A DNA stretch of 64,000 nucleotides from Nelumbo lutea (lineage: Eukaryota > Streptophyta > Magnoliopsida > Proteales > Nelumbonaceae), in NCBI GenBank assembly GCA_022828595.1, contig JAKGHH010000002.1:75240383-75304382 (forward strand), given 5' to 3'. A program made the position numbers and the translations under genes. Positions 23,201 to 38,200 of this stretch are shown here, piece by piece; the stretch's first letter is position 1; every line of letters starts with the position of its first letter. The notes beneath the pieces are model-generated. The model saw only the letters and a program-made list of their open reading frames with translations, was not told the origin of the DNA and ran no database searches.

Positions 23201-26200
23201 AAGTTCATTTATATCCTAAATCATTCTTAACAACCAAAGAAACATAAAGAATACAAGAAACAAAACTAGTTAGAGGATCTAATAATCCATCAGAAAAAGA
23301 TTTTCTCCACAAGGACAATCAAGCACATTGTTTTCTGAACTTATTGAATGCCTTACTAGTCTCATTTCATAGGAAATGTGAACGCCATACATCACCAACA
23401 GAAACCACAATGCCAATGCATCGCCTGGTTACTTTGGCAGCTTGAATTGGAATCCAATAACCAGTTCTTTATTAATAAGTAATGATGAAGAACTTATTTA
23501 TCAAAATAACAATATAGAACCAAAAATCGAACCTGAATGCCAATATGGACAAAAGAAGCAACATTGCCTCAAAATGCATCACAAGGCAACAGAAAAACAA
23601 TTGTTGTATGTTCTCATAGAATATCCAACCCCAGTACAACAAGAAAGCTATTTGCCAGTGAATTGGCATGCCTATTGCCCCCTACATTCTAGACCCGTTG
23701 TGCAAAATGTGAAAAAGATCATAGGTTTGAGTTATTTATCAGTTATTTTGGCTCAAATAAAAGCAGAAAAGATAACTACGTCAAATCAGTAAACTAAAGG
23801 ATATTTTGCATGTCTGTGTTTTAAGTTTTGGTTTAACAGTGGGTAAAGCCCACTAATGAGAGCATAGGAATATGAGTTACAAATCAGGAGTGATAAAGTT
23901 TGTTTTAATAGTGAGTGGGACCCACTAATCAGGTCATGAAAAAGGGGATGTGAAAATTTTCTTTAATATTGGGTTGGCCAAAGAAACCAGGAGGATTCAA
24001 ACTTGTCCTAACAGTAGGTCCCAATAATGAGATCATTGAATTCTGTTTTTGACAGTGGATGAACCCACCAAATCAGCATGACTAAAATCCATTGTGACAG
24101 TGGTATGGCCTACTAATAAGAGAATAGGAATTTGTTTTGTCCCATTATCATCTTCTCTTATCCTTATATTCGGTCATCCCAACAAACTAGGAGGGTTAAA
24201 AACTTATCTTAGCAGTGGGTACCAATGATCAAATCATTAAATTCTGTTTTTTTGATAGTGGATGGGAACAACCAAGTCAGGATGGTTAAAATATATTTTG
24301 ACAGTGGGTAAGGCCCACTAATAAGAATAAAGGAATTTGTTTTGTCCTACTTGTTGTGGAGGATAAGACCCACCAAATATGAACTAGTCTAGGAATTCTT
24401 TATATATATTCAACTAGTCAAAAGTTCTCACATCAGATAGGATTATATTGAAGGGTGGATAAGATCCACCAAATGTAATCCTAACCTCATTGAGTTAAAA
24501 CTTCCTTCCTTATCACAAATAGCCTCTTTCTTATGTGACAAATAACCAAAGGGACTAGAAACTCTCTTAGAATCCTAATAGAACTCTAGAGAGAAGAAAA
24601 TAAAAAAATATATATGTGTATGCCTTAAAACAAGATAAGAGTCCCCAAGCCCTTTGACTCTTTAAGAGTTTTATAAAGAGTAGAGCAGAGAAAGAAAAAG
24701 AATAAGATGTGTGCACAGGACAGAAGGGAAGAAACAAAAGAGGATATGCATCACTCATACTACCTGCTTTTTCTCCTAATTGAGCAGGGAAACAAAAGAG
24801 GATATGCATCTGTATCTCCTTTCCTACTTTGTTCAACAGCTTCAATCCTCTCTCCCTCTATGCTCTCTTTTTCCTTTTCTTCTCCCCCCAACCCCTATAT
24901 AGACCAGGGTAGTTAAGAGAAGAGGAGTTAAATAACCTCCCCACTCTTCACACGTGGGATTGGTTATTTAACTCACTTCCAATAACTACCCAATTTGAAA
25001 TTTTAACTATTCCAAATTCAAATTAGGGAAGTCAGTTGAGCTAAACTTATTGGCCAGAAGTCAAGTCTGGCTCTCCCTTCTTTATTATTATATACATTTT
25101 TAAGATGGGGAAGCCCAAAGTTCAAGGGACTCCCCAATTTTTTAAATCTTAAACAATAACTTAGGCTAAAAGAAAAATTTTATAGAATAATTAAAGGCCA
25201 GGAAAGTTATGTAGAGCATTATTCTCTTTTATTTTAAAACTGGGGGCATTTCTATAATCATACATTATTTTACATAAACTACACAAATTATGGCCAACTT
25301 GCAAATTTGACGAGTACATGACAAAATTCAATAAACTAATTCTCCTAATTTCAATAAGCTTGGCCACTGCTTATATTATACATGATGTAAGGCATACAAG
25401 ATGGAGTGATGGATGCAACATCTTTCCGTGGTGATAGAAAAGAGCCTCTAGCATTAAGACCAATGTCCCACCCACTGGAAGCATTAAAAAAAAAGTCTTA
25501 CCACATTTTCTTCTGTTGCAAACCAGCCTGAGCAGCATACCGCCACCACACATGAGGGTTGTCGGAAACTGGCACAATGGGTCTTAAGTGGGATACATCG
25601 ACACGTGTTCTATATCGGGAAAACACTTCCATGAGTTTAATAACATCATGGTACTGAGCCTGAAAAATAATAAGTAGGATAGGAAGGTGAATTTCCATGG
25701 GAAGGATTAGAAAATAATAAAACCACAAAAAAAAAAATCTAGAATATATACAAGACAAAAAACATAACCTCCGTAATTGTTAAAGAAACATCACAAAGGA
25801 CAAGAGATGCCTTCTCAAAAGGAATCTCCAGGTCCTTTCTTTCTTGATTTCCCAAGCGATGGTATTTAAGTATTCCATTGATAGGTGAGACCAAGTATTT
25901 GCGATTCATAGACCATGGAGACACAACAGAACGACCAGGCAGAGGTTCATTTATGCCATCTTCAAATATCTACAAAAAAAACAACAGAAATAATCTCATA
26001 ATGCTTTTGAAATAATATAATATACCCTTGCCAACACTTACATAATAGAAGACTATCATAGGATATTAAATTCCCAAACATGGACAAACCTCAACCCATT
26101 CCTTGGGACTAAGATCTACCCATTTCTTATCCATCTTCCAAGGAAGGCTGTCAGAGTCATGATAAACCGCTAGCCTCTCAAGTTGCACTGACTAAAACAA

Positions 26201-29200
26201 GGGAAAAAATTGCATAGTTTAGTTGAAGAATTTGGGAGAAGAATCTATTTGACTGAATAGAAAAAATGCAGCAAAACATAAATCAATAATTCCAATGGAT
26301 CATAAAATAATACAATGACGAACCAAGAAAAATCATAAAATGTTCCAGTGTTTTATCCTCATAGGAATTAATTTTTCTCATCTTAAGTCAGAATTACTAT
26401 CCTTTGGATGGCATAATATACATTTTCTAAGACCTTACAGGAAACCTATAAGATACAATCATACTCATGAAGAAATGGTAATAATATCCCAGTAATAGAA
26501 TCACTGAAAGCTCTTCAAGTTCACCAGTAAATAAAAAAAAAAAAAAAAAAATCCAAGGTTTTCTTATTATAAAGTTTCACCGATAAGTTTATTGAACATA
26601 AAAGCATCTATTAACATTCATAATCCCTCCTCTTCAGACAGTACACAGTAACAATGCCATCAAAAGCTAATTGCCATGTTAACGCCTATATGTTTGGAAT
26701 AAATTGAGTTGCCCAGCCCCCCACCCCCAACATGAGAGCTGAGAATGCTCCACCTGGTTCCATACTACACACTTGCTAGAAGAAACATCATGAACATTAC
26801 ATTAAAAAACTATTTCTACCCGCTTGCACTGGTGTGTCTAAGGCCATAATGCAGGAAATACTAGCACCTTAGCCCCTAACAAAGTTGGGTATAAGTTCAT
26901 AAACCAATCCCTAAGTAAGACACCAATAAGAACTTTAAATGGAATTCTAAATCTGTCAACAATTCAACCCAAGGCTTAGTCCAAATTCAAGCCCATACTT
27001 GAGCCTATAAGCAAGTCTGAACCCATTAATATAACTAGGCCCAAGTCCATGTCCATATCCAATTCCATGATCCACATAACCGTATCCTTGACCCATCTCT
27101 TGAAGTTGCAGAAAAATCTGATTGCCTTGGAAGCTACATTTCTCAAAGTTCATGATAAAATTTAGATCTGCACTAGTATTAAATTAAGAATAGCAGTAGA
27201 AATAAATTGAAGGAAAGAGAAGAGAAAAGAAGGAAAAGAAAAGACTGGTTTGAACAGGAGAGAAATCTATCTCTAGTTGGCCAGGTTGATACATATAATT
27301 TTCCAAAATAGAACACAATGACTGCTATGCCCCTACTTAAGTATGGGACACATCACTCAAGTCAAACATTACACCTCACTCCTAATATAAAATAAAAGGA
27401 ACAAACTGCCACTATACAGCTGACACTAACATTCCCCCTCAAGCTGGTGAGTATATATTATATGGTCCTAGCTTGTTACATATGTAGTCTACTCTTCCCC
27501 GACTTAACCCTTTGGTGAACAAGTCTGCCCATTGACTTCCAATGTTGACATATGCAATACTTATCACTCCATTCAGTACCTTTTCTCTCACAAAGTGACA
27601 ATCAACTTCTATATGTTTTGTTCTCTCATGAAAAAACTGGATTGTAAGAGATGTGGACTGCAGCTTGATTGTCACAATAAAGCTGCATAGGGGTATCAAT
27701 CAAGTACCCCATCTCCTGTAAGAGGTTCCTCAACCACACTAATGCACAAGTTGTATATGTCATGGCTCTATATTCAGCTTCTACACTACCACTTATTCTT
27801 CCACGTCACCAAATTACCCCCCAAGAAAGGTACAGTAACCTGTAGTGGACCTTCTGTAAGATACAAAACCATCCCAATCAGCATCATTGTATCCCTCTCC
27901 CTCTATCTCAAGGCTTCCTCCACTCTTGTATAACAAAACCAAGACCTCCCTTAAAATACCATAAAATCCTTAGAACTGAATCACAATGTGGAACCCGAGG
28001 ATTCTGCATAAACTGACTCACCATACTAACTACAAATGAAATATCTGGCCAAGTAATGATTAGGTAGTTTAACTTACCAACCAACCTCCTATATCTTCTG
28101 GGATCTTCATACTTATTTCCCAAAAACGAGCTATGATGCACTAGTTCTTGGAGGCATAGTTGTCAATGCAAAACCTAGGCAACAAGATGCCCATGGAGGG
28201 CCACCTCACTTAAATGCCAAGCAATTTTGTATATGCACTATGAAATAATCTATATGATATTTTGAACCCACGAGAATTTCAAAACCTAAACTCATGAGCA
28301 AGAAAGAACTTAAAATTTTGTCCAATCAACATATCTTCTCCCACTCTTTCTTATTTCCCAAGGATAAAATTAGGGGCTCAACCCCTATATTTTCTAAATT
28401 TTCTTTTCTTTCTTCTTTTCCTTCCCACAAACATGTTGATTTTCTATGTTTTAATACAAATTTTATTTTTTTATGAAAGTTATAGAGAATTACAAGACAT
28501 GGTTTCTGGTTGCTGTGGAACATACAAAATTACCCTAGGATACGTGATTTATATTTAAAAAAGTCCATCGCCTGGGCAACAAGGCAGCCCCTCTTGTCTA
28601 GCCTTGCCTTGATGCCCTGAAAACTATGTTTCAAGGGAATAGGAATATTAGCCCCATTACCTTGTGTCACTGCATAACAGTGCAACATTTTTTCTCCTTT
28701 ATCAAATCAAACAGATAAATGAATTTCCCGAACACTTGAAACACCTTTCACAATTTCAACAAAGTTAAGCATAAGAAAACCAAGCCAAGGAAAACAAGGT
28801 GACAAGTAAACAGAATAAGAGAAACTAGATATAATAAATATTAAAACAACATTCAGATCAGAGAAATGTATCCACTTTTGAGACATGGTAACTGTAAATC
28901 AAATTTAACAAAACAAGAGGATCAGATCATTCTGGAAACCAATATGCCAATTACTGTCAAAATAGTACCAGAAAAGGTCAAAGTTTAACTAAAGACAAGA
29001 TGCAATTGACCTTCCTCAATTTATCTAGTGCACCACTTGTGTCAAAAGTTTCGTTGCCATGGTCATCAGTTGTAACAGCAGCAAGTTTTGCTAAAGTAAC
29101 TCCAGAAGAAAAGGGATGCCCAGGATTACTGTAAACCATACAATCACCCTCAAAAGTCAATCAGAAGGTAGAGCAAAACAAAAGATGAAGCATGAGAACA

Positions 29201-32200
29201 AGTCAATGCATCACAGAAGCAGAAAACAACAGAAGAAAATTAATTTACACCATGCAAACAAGCTAGTAACCTGATAGAATCCTCATATCTGATATGGACA
29301 TTGCTAATGGAGATTTTGAGATTTCCAATTATAGTAGCTATAAGAGAACCCAGCCATGAATTCCCACCTGCTGACTGTACAACAAACAAACAATCAATAT
29401 AAAAGAACGTGTTACTAATTCCTTCAACATAACCACAATTGAAAATGACCAATAAGTATCTTTTTTTTAAATAAATAATGAGAATTCATAAAATAAAAAA
29501 CATATTACAAGATGAGTAATGAGGAATCAACCAAAAATAACAAAGAGTACAGACAAAAACCATTACAATTGTATATCCAAGATACATCTGTTATAAGTTC
29601 AAAGCAGTGTTTTAAAAGGCGTGGGAGGCGTACAGCTGGGGGCACGCCTCCAAGTGAGGCACCACCAAAATGCCCTGAGGCGTATGCCAAAGGTGCTGAC
29701 ATCTCTGAGGCATATGCCTCAGGTGCAAGAGGCATAGGCCTCATATGCTTTTTTCGTGAGGCGTTGCTTATCATGCACCTCATGTAAAAAGACAGAAAAA
29801 ACGGGAAAAAAAAATAAAACAAAAGTAAAGGAAGGTGATAAGAAATCACCCGAAAAGAAAAGCCAACCCAAACTCAACCCCAATGAAACAGAATCAAACC
29901 CAAATCAACCAAAACCAGAAACAAACTAAAAAGACCTTTCTAACAAAAGTCCCTTACCCATAACAATACAACAAAAGACAAGAGACAAAATAAAACCAGA
30001 ATATCAAACCAGTCTGATGCCCAAAAAAGCCCAAGCCAGACACCCAAACCCCAACAAGCACCTTTAATCATCTTTCTCAGTTTTTTGAGTACAAATTTGT
30101 TGCCGTTTCTTGACTATTCCTTTGGAATTTTTGACAAGTTTGTTAAGTCCCATTCCGAAAAGACCACCTTTTAACCTCGTGAAGAATTCAAGATTGGGAT
30201 CTGCTGTTGTAATTTTTTGTGCTTTTGGGTTCTGAATCTTCTGACTGCATTTAGCCTCCCACCACTGTTTCAGAATTCCCCACTAATTTCCGACCCCTGT
30301 CTTCGGCCATCACCCCTTTGACCTCTTCTTCTGGCTCCTCTATGAAGTCCCCGCAACCTCTGGCACTTGCTTCCACCTCTTGCCTTGTTGAATTATCACA
30401 GTTAAGATTAACCACTGTATCTATCAGACCTTTCTTCCTAAATGCTTCCTTCACGTATCTAATGGCTTCTTTTGCGAATTCCTCCTCTCTTAGAAAAAAC
30501 AGACCCAAAATTTTGCTTTCACTCCCCTATTCACCACTTCCTCAAAGTAATCAGACTTTCCTACCATATGGGTCTCATCAATCATCGGTTCAGACTCATT
30601 TTCCTCCCCTGAATCCACTTCCATCCCCTCTTCTCCATTCTCCTCTAGTGGGAAAGTTCTGTACTTTTTCCTTTTATATGTCCTAACCCCCCCCCATTCT
30701 TATCTTCTTCACCTTCTCCTCCCTCGCCCTCAATCCCCAAATCCTTCTTTCCTCCTTCCTCCTCTTCCACGCATCTGTCCCCTACTCCACCTCTATTTCC
30801 CCACTTCTCTTCCAAAACTCCTTTTTCCTTTGCCCCTTCAGTCCTGGTTCCCTCATCTCCCTTTCTGTTCTCCCCCTCTTCAGTGGCTCTGCTTTAATTA
30901 CTTCCCAGCAAGGTAAGAATGACCTCTTCCTCATTCTTTTCTTCCACAACCGATTCTTACTGTCCCCCATCCACTCCCTCTATCCTTCCTAGACCTTTTT
31001 TTCAAACCCTCCTTGGCGACCTAAAGGTCTTCAACACCATCCTCTTTTTCCTGTTGAACAAATCTAATCTCAGATTCCATCTGCACATCTTTCTTTTCTT
31101 CTGCCTGCCCTTCTTCCTCTCCTTCTATCTTCTCTAAGATTGCTTAAGTATTCTTCTTTTTGACAGAACATATTGCCATTCTCCATACAAAGCCTTCGAC
31201 ATCACCAGTTTCCTCTTCTGTAACTTCCTTCTCTATCAGAACATCTTCTGTAACTTCCAATTTCAGTGGGTGAAAAGAACAGTGAATGCCTTTGCAGATG
31301 CTTTGGAAAAACAGGGTGTGGTAAAGGATCAATTGTACTGGGCTATATTGTGAGCTTGATGATGCTTTCTAGGGGAGGACTAAGCCTTTTTAACTCTCCG
31401 CTTGCTACAATGTTGCATTATATTAATCTAATGAAATTCTGTTATTGATCATAAAAAAGGGGTGTGTGATTCAACAAAATAGAATGAAATGACAAAAGTT
31501 CCCTTGTGGCACATGAAGTAATAAAAACTTCAGGAATACAACAGAGTTGATAGGAAAATTCTTGTTTCTATTTCATTAACAAAATATGTGGCATTTATAG
31601 GAAAACAAGTTTTGTTCCTAGAATATATTGTTATTTTGCTTTAGTATGTTACTTGAAAATATAGGACCTTTCCAAGAACCAAAAGGGAAAGTATGATCAA
31701 TCAGAGTATTTTGTATAAGCATGGAAGGATAGAGCACAATGGTATATTAACCAAAGAAAAACTTTAAGAAATATAACTACATAAGATCTAATAATAATCA
31801 AAATGGACCACAACAAGCCCAATATAACAAAACTGTGCCCATAAGAAAATTACTAAACAATCAGTCACAAGACAACTACATGATACATAAAAACAAAGCC
31901 ATACATTTTCCACCTTTGACCTGGCTTTAGCTTCAAGAGTCGCCAATTCTGCTTCCTGCACACAAAAATAAAGGAACCTATAAGAACTTAGTTCAATGGC
32001 ACTGGAACCCAGTCAGACAATGAGTATAACCAATATGTAATCACTGAATCCTTTCTCTTTCCCCTTTTTTATTTCGAATAGCACCAATGTTAAGCACAAA
32101 TTTGGCTATTTTAGCATTCCTTAAATAGAGGGCCTTAGTGCAACAGTTGGGTTGCTCCATTGCGACCTGGATGACCACAGCCCAAATCTAGGAAACAGTC

Positions 32201-35200
32201 TCTCTATGTATCTACAAGGGTAGGTTGCACACAAATGTCCCTCCTAAGACCCTGTATTGGCTGGAGTCTCGTGCACTGGGCTGCCCCTTTAGGCTTCCTA
32301 AATAACATAATACCAAAAACAATGAACCTTTAAATCCAATATGCCATAAGACGAAAAGAGAGAATGGTGTGCCCTCTCATTGAAGGAGTTGGGCTCATTT
32401 GCAGAGATTCTGGGGTGTGAGAGAGGTGTGTGGCCTTTAAAATATTTAGGCTTACCTCTTGGAGGCTTGTCAGCTTTCGGAACCCGTTGGTGGAGGGAAT
32501 TGAGACAAGCCTTGCTGGTTGGAAAAGGAATTACATCTCTTTAGGGAGGAGAATTACACTGATCAAATCCACCTTAGCCAACCTTCCTGTCTATTTTATG
32601 TCTAACTTTAGGATGCCTCAAGCAGTTGTGAAGAGAATTGAAAAATTGATGAAGACTTCTTGTGGGAGCTAGGAGATAGAAAAAAAAAATATATATATAT
32701 ATATATATCATATGGTTAGGTGGGAGAAGGTGGTCAAAAGGAAGGAGAGAGTGGGTTGGGTCTGGCAAATATTAGGAAGAAAACCTTGCTCTTTTTAAGT
32801 GGTTGTGGTGCTTTCTCCCCTTGGAGAATGATAGGTTGTGGCAAAAAGTGATGTCAAGTATTCATGGGCTTCCTAGGAATGGTTGGGGTGCCGGTATTCT
32901 GCAAAGAGCTAACCAAGCAACACCATTGAAAGCATTGCATGGTATTCTTCCTCAATTCCTTGAGCACATCAGGTATGACTTGGCCACTAGTAATAGGATC
33001 AAATTCTAGGAAGATGTGTGAATTGGGGATCTTCCCTTTAAAGCGGTGTTCCCTTCTTTGTATGCTCTTTCAAGCCTTAAAGAAAACCATGTGCCTGATT
33101 TCTTTGGGTCTTCTTCTTCCCCTAGGGAGGGTTGGAACTTGGGGTTTATGAGAAAACTGAAAGGTTGAAATCCCTTCTGTGTCTAACCTTGTGAATATCT
33201 TGGATAACTAAGTTTTTAATGAGTCTGGGGAAGATGGACGGGTGTGGAATCCCAGTCCCTCTGGGATTTATGAAGGGAGGGTTGGAACTTTCCATCTCTT
33301 TATTTCCTGCCGTTTTGCTTGTTGTATTTGGGAATGGTTCTGCTCTCTTTGGTGGCAAGTGGATCCCTCCTGGTAGTTTGGAAAGTCTCTTTAAACCTCC
33401 TTCCTGAGATGCACAAAAAAAGCAGAATTTTGTGGAAGTGTGCTAGAGCAGCAATAGTGTGGACTGTTTGGGAGGAAAGAAACTTAAGAACCTTGGAGAT
33501 AAAGAAAGAAACAATGAAGTAATCTTGGAGACTGCTATAGCTAGAGTTGCTCATTGGGTGAGGACTTTCAAGCTAAACTGGAGGGGTTAGAGGGATAATG
33601 AATGTGATTCCCCTGTTCTCCTACAATCAAAGTTGGAGAATGCCTTTTTGGATCAAAATTCCTCTGATGGTAGGATTTGGTTTCCTTCCGCTAAGGGACT
33701 CCTCAGAGGTAAACTTCCTAAAGAAGGAAATTTGGTGCAAGTCTATCCCTCCCAAAGTACAAGGTCTTTATTGGGAAGATAAATGCCTTTGACATGCTAC
33801 AAAAAAAAAGGGTGAGACCCTTATTTATTAATCTCATGTTCTTTTGTGTCTTGTAATTGGGATTCTGTTCTCTCTTTGGTTACAAATGATACCCTACAAA
33901 ATATGGTAAGCTTATTCCATCTTCTTGACGCAACAGGAAAAAAGAAAAAGAGGATTGATTTTGTGGAGGACAATAAGAGTAGCTTTGCTGTAGAATATCT
34001 GAGAAGAAAGAAACCAAATGATCATTTATGAAATATGAAGCTTTGGACTTCTTATGTATGCTCTTCTATGCATTTATTGGAGCATGAGATGTAATTAGAT
34101 AAAGGTATGAGTTAGATGGCACATGGCAGATTCCAGCATAAAAATGGGATGTATATTGTATATAAACTAGTTTTCATTACCATCAAATAGAATTCAACAG
34201 TTGCCAATTAAAAAAATCTTGAAATTTCAATGTAATCCCAGAATTTACACCAATCAGGTACAAACAGTGCTGGAAAAATAATTTTGAATGTTCGCTCTTT
34301 TTGGGGCATACACTATATTGTTATGACCATTAGAGTTTGCCTCTTTTCTGAAAACCCAGATGACTTAAGTCAACCCTAATCTATTTTCTTATGAAAACCC
34401 AGATGACTTAAGTCAACTAGTCATCAATCTAGGTAATACTTGGTAATACCTTCGATCTCAACAAAAAACCCTTAGAGCATAAGTTGGAACCAAATCTCAA
34501 TTATAGAAGCTTTTTTATTGGTAGCAGTCAAGCAATCAAGAAATTTATTAGTATATCTGATATCAGAAAAAGAAGAAAAAACAACAAAACTCCAGGCAGA
34601 TAACCAGATCATCCACCTAAGATACAAAAACAAATTACTCCTCATAAAACCTCCCCTGACAACTGAGTCAGTTGGCAGAGCTTCTAATCCAGTGGAATGA
34701 GGTGCTCCCTCTTGCAGCCAATGCTCCTTGTTCTTTCTTGTCTTTCTCTATTTCTTTACTATTCTCAAAGTCAAACACCAGGCTCTAACAACACATTTTC
34801 CTCCAGCAAATATGAAGTCATATAACAAACATGAAAGTTATGAAGCAGATGAAAAGTGAAATGCATGGATGCACAAGTCCATACTTTAGATGAAAAAATA
34901 ACTCAGTTCCCACAAAGGATGAGACCTACAAATTCAGCCCAACATTGATATATAAATAAATAAACTGCACCTCAATCTGTTTAAGTTTGGCTTCAAAAAG
35001 CTTTTCCCTGTCTTCTGCCTACAGAAATTTATAATCAGATAAGTTAAAAGATCAAAAAATGCAATATCACTTAGAAAATAATAAATGTAAAATCTTAAGC
35101 ACACAAATTATTACATTCACTCCCTACCTTGAGAGTCCAGCCATCAGGAACAGGACAAGCAAGAACAAAGACACGATCTATAAGAACAATAACAGGTTCT

Positions 35201-38200
35201 TTGCCTAGACTTTTCCAGGGAACCTACAGTTAAAAGTTCAAAATCTTAACCTTCATCTTCCCAAAGTTATAAAGAACCCAAAAACTCATGAAAGAAGCCA
35301 AATTGAGTAATATCAAATCTGTGAATACATATAGTGCCAAGTGAGCTCTACAGAGTATAACATTCAATGACAAATAAATTTGCAAGAATGAAAATCCCCA
35401 TATCATCATCACCCAAGCCTTATCCCAACTATATGGGGTTGGGTACAGGAATCTTGTTTCACCATTCTGTTCTGTGTGGTGCTAACAAATGAAAATCCCT
35501 AAATAATGGTATAAGAAACCAATTCTCATGGTAACACAAAAACATATTAGCAATATTCAGTGCATCCAAGTAAATAACAATCGTAACAGCTTCAAGAATC
35601 AATTCAATAGATGAGCATACATATCTCAGCCAAGCAACAAGCATTAGAGATGGATTCAACATATGCATACCTTTTGCTGATTTCCTTTTTTGAAGAGAAA
35701 GATAACTTATTTTTCAAAAAAGGGGGGAGGGATAAGAGATGTACAAACAGGCCAGAAAAAACAAAAAGAAGGCTTGTGCTCACTGCATTGCACACTGGAA
35801 AAAAAATACTTGATCTTTTCCAAAGCTTTTCGGTGACTGATATATTAAGGGCATGGACTGAAGTGGCACAATTTTCCAAAGTTCCTCCCTCCTCACCCCA
35901 AGTTCCTCCCCCTAGCTCTTCAGAGACCTTACTCATGTTTTCTTCTCTCCTTTTTCTCTCATAAGCTTCCAAGGCTTTCCTTACAACATTCTCCCCCTCA
36001 AGAAGAACAAGCCCAGGGATTTACCAACTTCCACCTCTCTGTCTACTAGAGTCTTCAAATCCACACAACCTTTCTTTATCTCCTTATCCTCCTGAACAAC
36101 CTTAGGAGAAACCTCACTCGAATTAGACTCATACCTCACAGTTTTGTCTAACAAATCAGGATTGAACAGCTTCTCCTGGTTAGAACCATCCAGACGAGGC
36201 TCATTTCTGACCCCATTAGATGAGAATGAATAAGCCAGGGAAGATTTCTCCTGACTGGAAGGTCTTAGTTTAATCCCTCTTCTTTCATATATCTTTTTAT
36301 ACTTACTTGTTGGTCCGGCTCCCACCAGGCCCTTGAGAAAACCTTTGTGATATGCACTACATTGAGATTGCTTGAAGATCCGGTCTTCCTTGGGCCTTCT
36401 GAAGCTTCACCCTTGACTATTGCACTTGACTCTTTTCTCCTGCGACCCAAGTCAACTCCCAACTAAACAACAAACACTTCCAAGACCTGGTAACCGGTGT
36501 CGGTCCTATGGCCCTCAACTTGACTTATACTCCCCAAGTCAGAGGCTGCTTGCCCTCAACTTCTGAAAGACCGTCCTCTTCTTCCTTGTCCCCTCCCTCC
36601 TTCCAAACCTTGAAATTGCCTTCCACCTCCTCTGCCCTAGCTCCTGCTCCCAGATCCTTCTCTGAGCTTCCTCCCTGTAAACTAGAAACCAATCCCCTAA
36701 ACTCCTAGCTTAACTCAAGCCTCGAAGAAATAGGTTTCAGCTCTACCTTCTCAACCCCTGGACTGAGCACCTGAGCAACAAACAGATCTTTGTCACGACC
36801 GCCTTGAGAATGCTTCTTAGAACTCGAAGGAACTTCACGATTGAGATGGTGTGGTCCAAGAGTTTGAACATCAGAAGCGCAGCTTTTTGCAAACTGGTAT
36901 TCGAGGCGTTCTGAGGAGACCTAAAGCCTGCCCCTTTCTTGAAAACTCTTTTGTCGACTCTCCCCCCTCAAATTCCAAGAACACCTCCAACTAAGTCGTT
37001 GGCCCCATGCCTCTTAATATCAAACTGTTTTATCCTTGAGGCATGGGCCCCCAAGTCCCTAATCGAGGAACTAAACAATTTTTCGGAAATGCCTCCCTGT
37101 TTGGAGATTCCCACCATGTGTTCCTTTTCACTAAAGAGCTCTTCATTTCCCAGATGCAAAAATACATTTTTAGCACCCCCCCCCCTTTTTATCTCTTTGG
37201 GGAGAAAAGCATAGGGCTCAAGTTTGTGCTTGAGCTTGATTGAAACTAGAAATACTAGCTCAAATTTGGCTCAACTCAAAAGTTCTTATGTTTAAGCTCG
37301 ATTTTTCTCTCAAACAAAATATGTTTAAGCTCGATTTGGCTTGAATTATCCAAGCCTACTTGAATTCAAACTTAATACTTGCATTGCTTTAACATTTAAA
37401 AACCAAAAAAAAAAAAAAAACTGTTGATATCCTTCAAAAACACATATTTCAATTTAATTCATAAAATTACATAATCATCAATACTTAGGAGTTTTGGTTC
37501 ATTGCATGCATTTCCATTTAATACATAAAAGATATATAAGTTCAATACATAAATTGAACAGTTTGATACACACATCAATCAATATTTCATACTTCAATAT
37601 ACAAAAATATAGAAAATTAATAATTAATTATTTTATTACATTACCCTACTTCTTATTATTCATAAAGAAAAACCTGGATGATTATTCATAAAAAATTAAA
37701 ACATAAATAAGCTCAACCAGGCTGACAAGTTTCATTTATTGAGCTTCATACTATTTGAATTCTAGTCAAGCCTATTTACTGGGAGCAAGGATTAGCTGAA
37801 CGCGATGGCTATTCAGCGGGCTGTGGAACCAAAGATAATGTTCCATGCCAATAATAAAATACATGGGACCCTTAGGAGACCCATCTTCAACCTGAAAAAA
37901 GCCCCTGATACTTGAACTGTTCGATGATGCTTCCTATTCTTAAACCTTCTCACTGCATTAGGCAACTGTTCTCCATCAATTGAATCTTTAGGCTTATCAA
38001 TAATCCTTTCTACTTTGAGGACCACATTTTTTTAAATGTCTGGACCGCCATCTGCTCTCCAAATCCTTCAAAGTCTTCTACCTCCTCAACAAAACCTCAC
38101 AAACTCTCTTGATTGTCCATTGGCCCTCCTTTTCCATCCACCAAACCATAGTTTTCTTCTGCTTCTTCCTTATTTTTGAGGTTCCCACAGTATTTTTCGT

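Noticed and set aside
26956..27153. Gly/Tyr-rich minus-strand ORF (GYGYVDHGIGYGHGLG) resembling a glycine-rich protein
   Set aside because: It lies within a VPS13 intron next to a copia LTR, only 65 aa, and its repetitive DNA (GGATATGGACATGG) explains the composition. No signal peptide or gene structure.
29505..31137. Several 70-120-aa plus-strand Ser/Pro/Leu-rich ORFs
   Set aside because: They are complements of a purine-rich, Glu-coding LINE ORF1-like strand and have no family resemblance.
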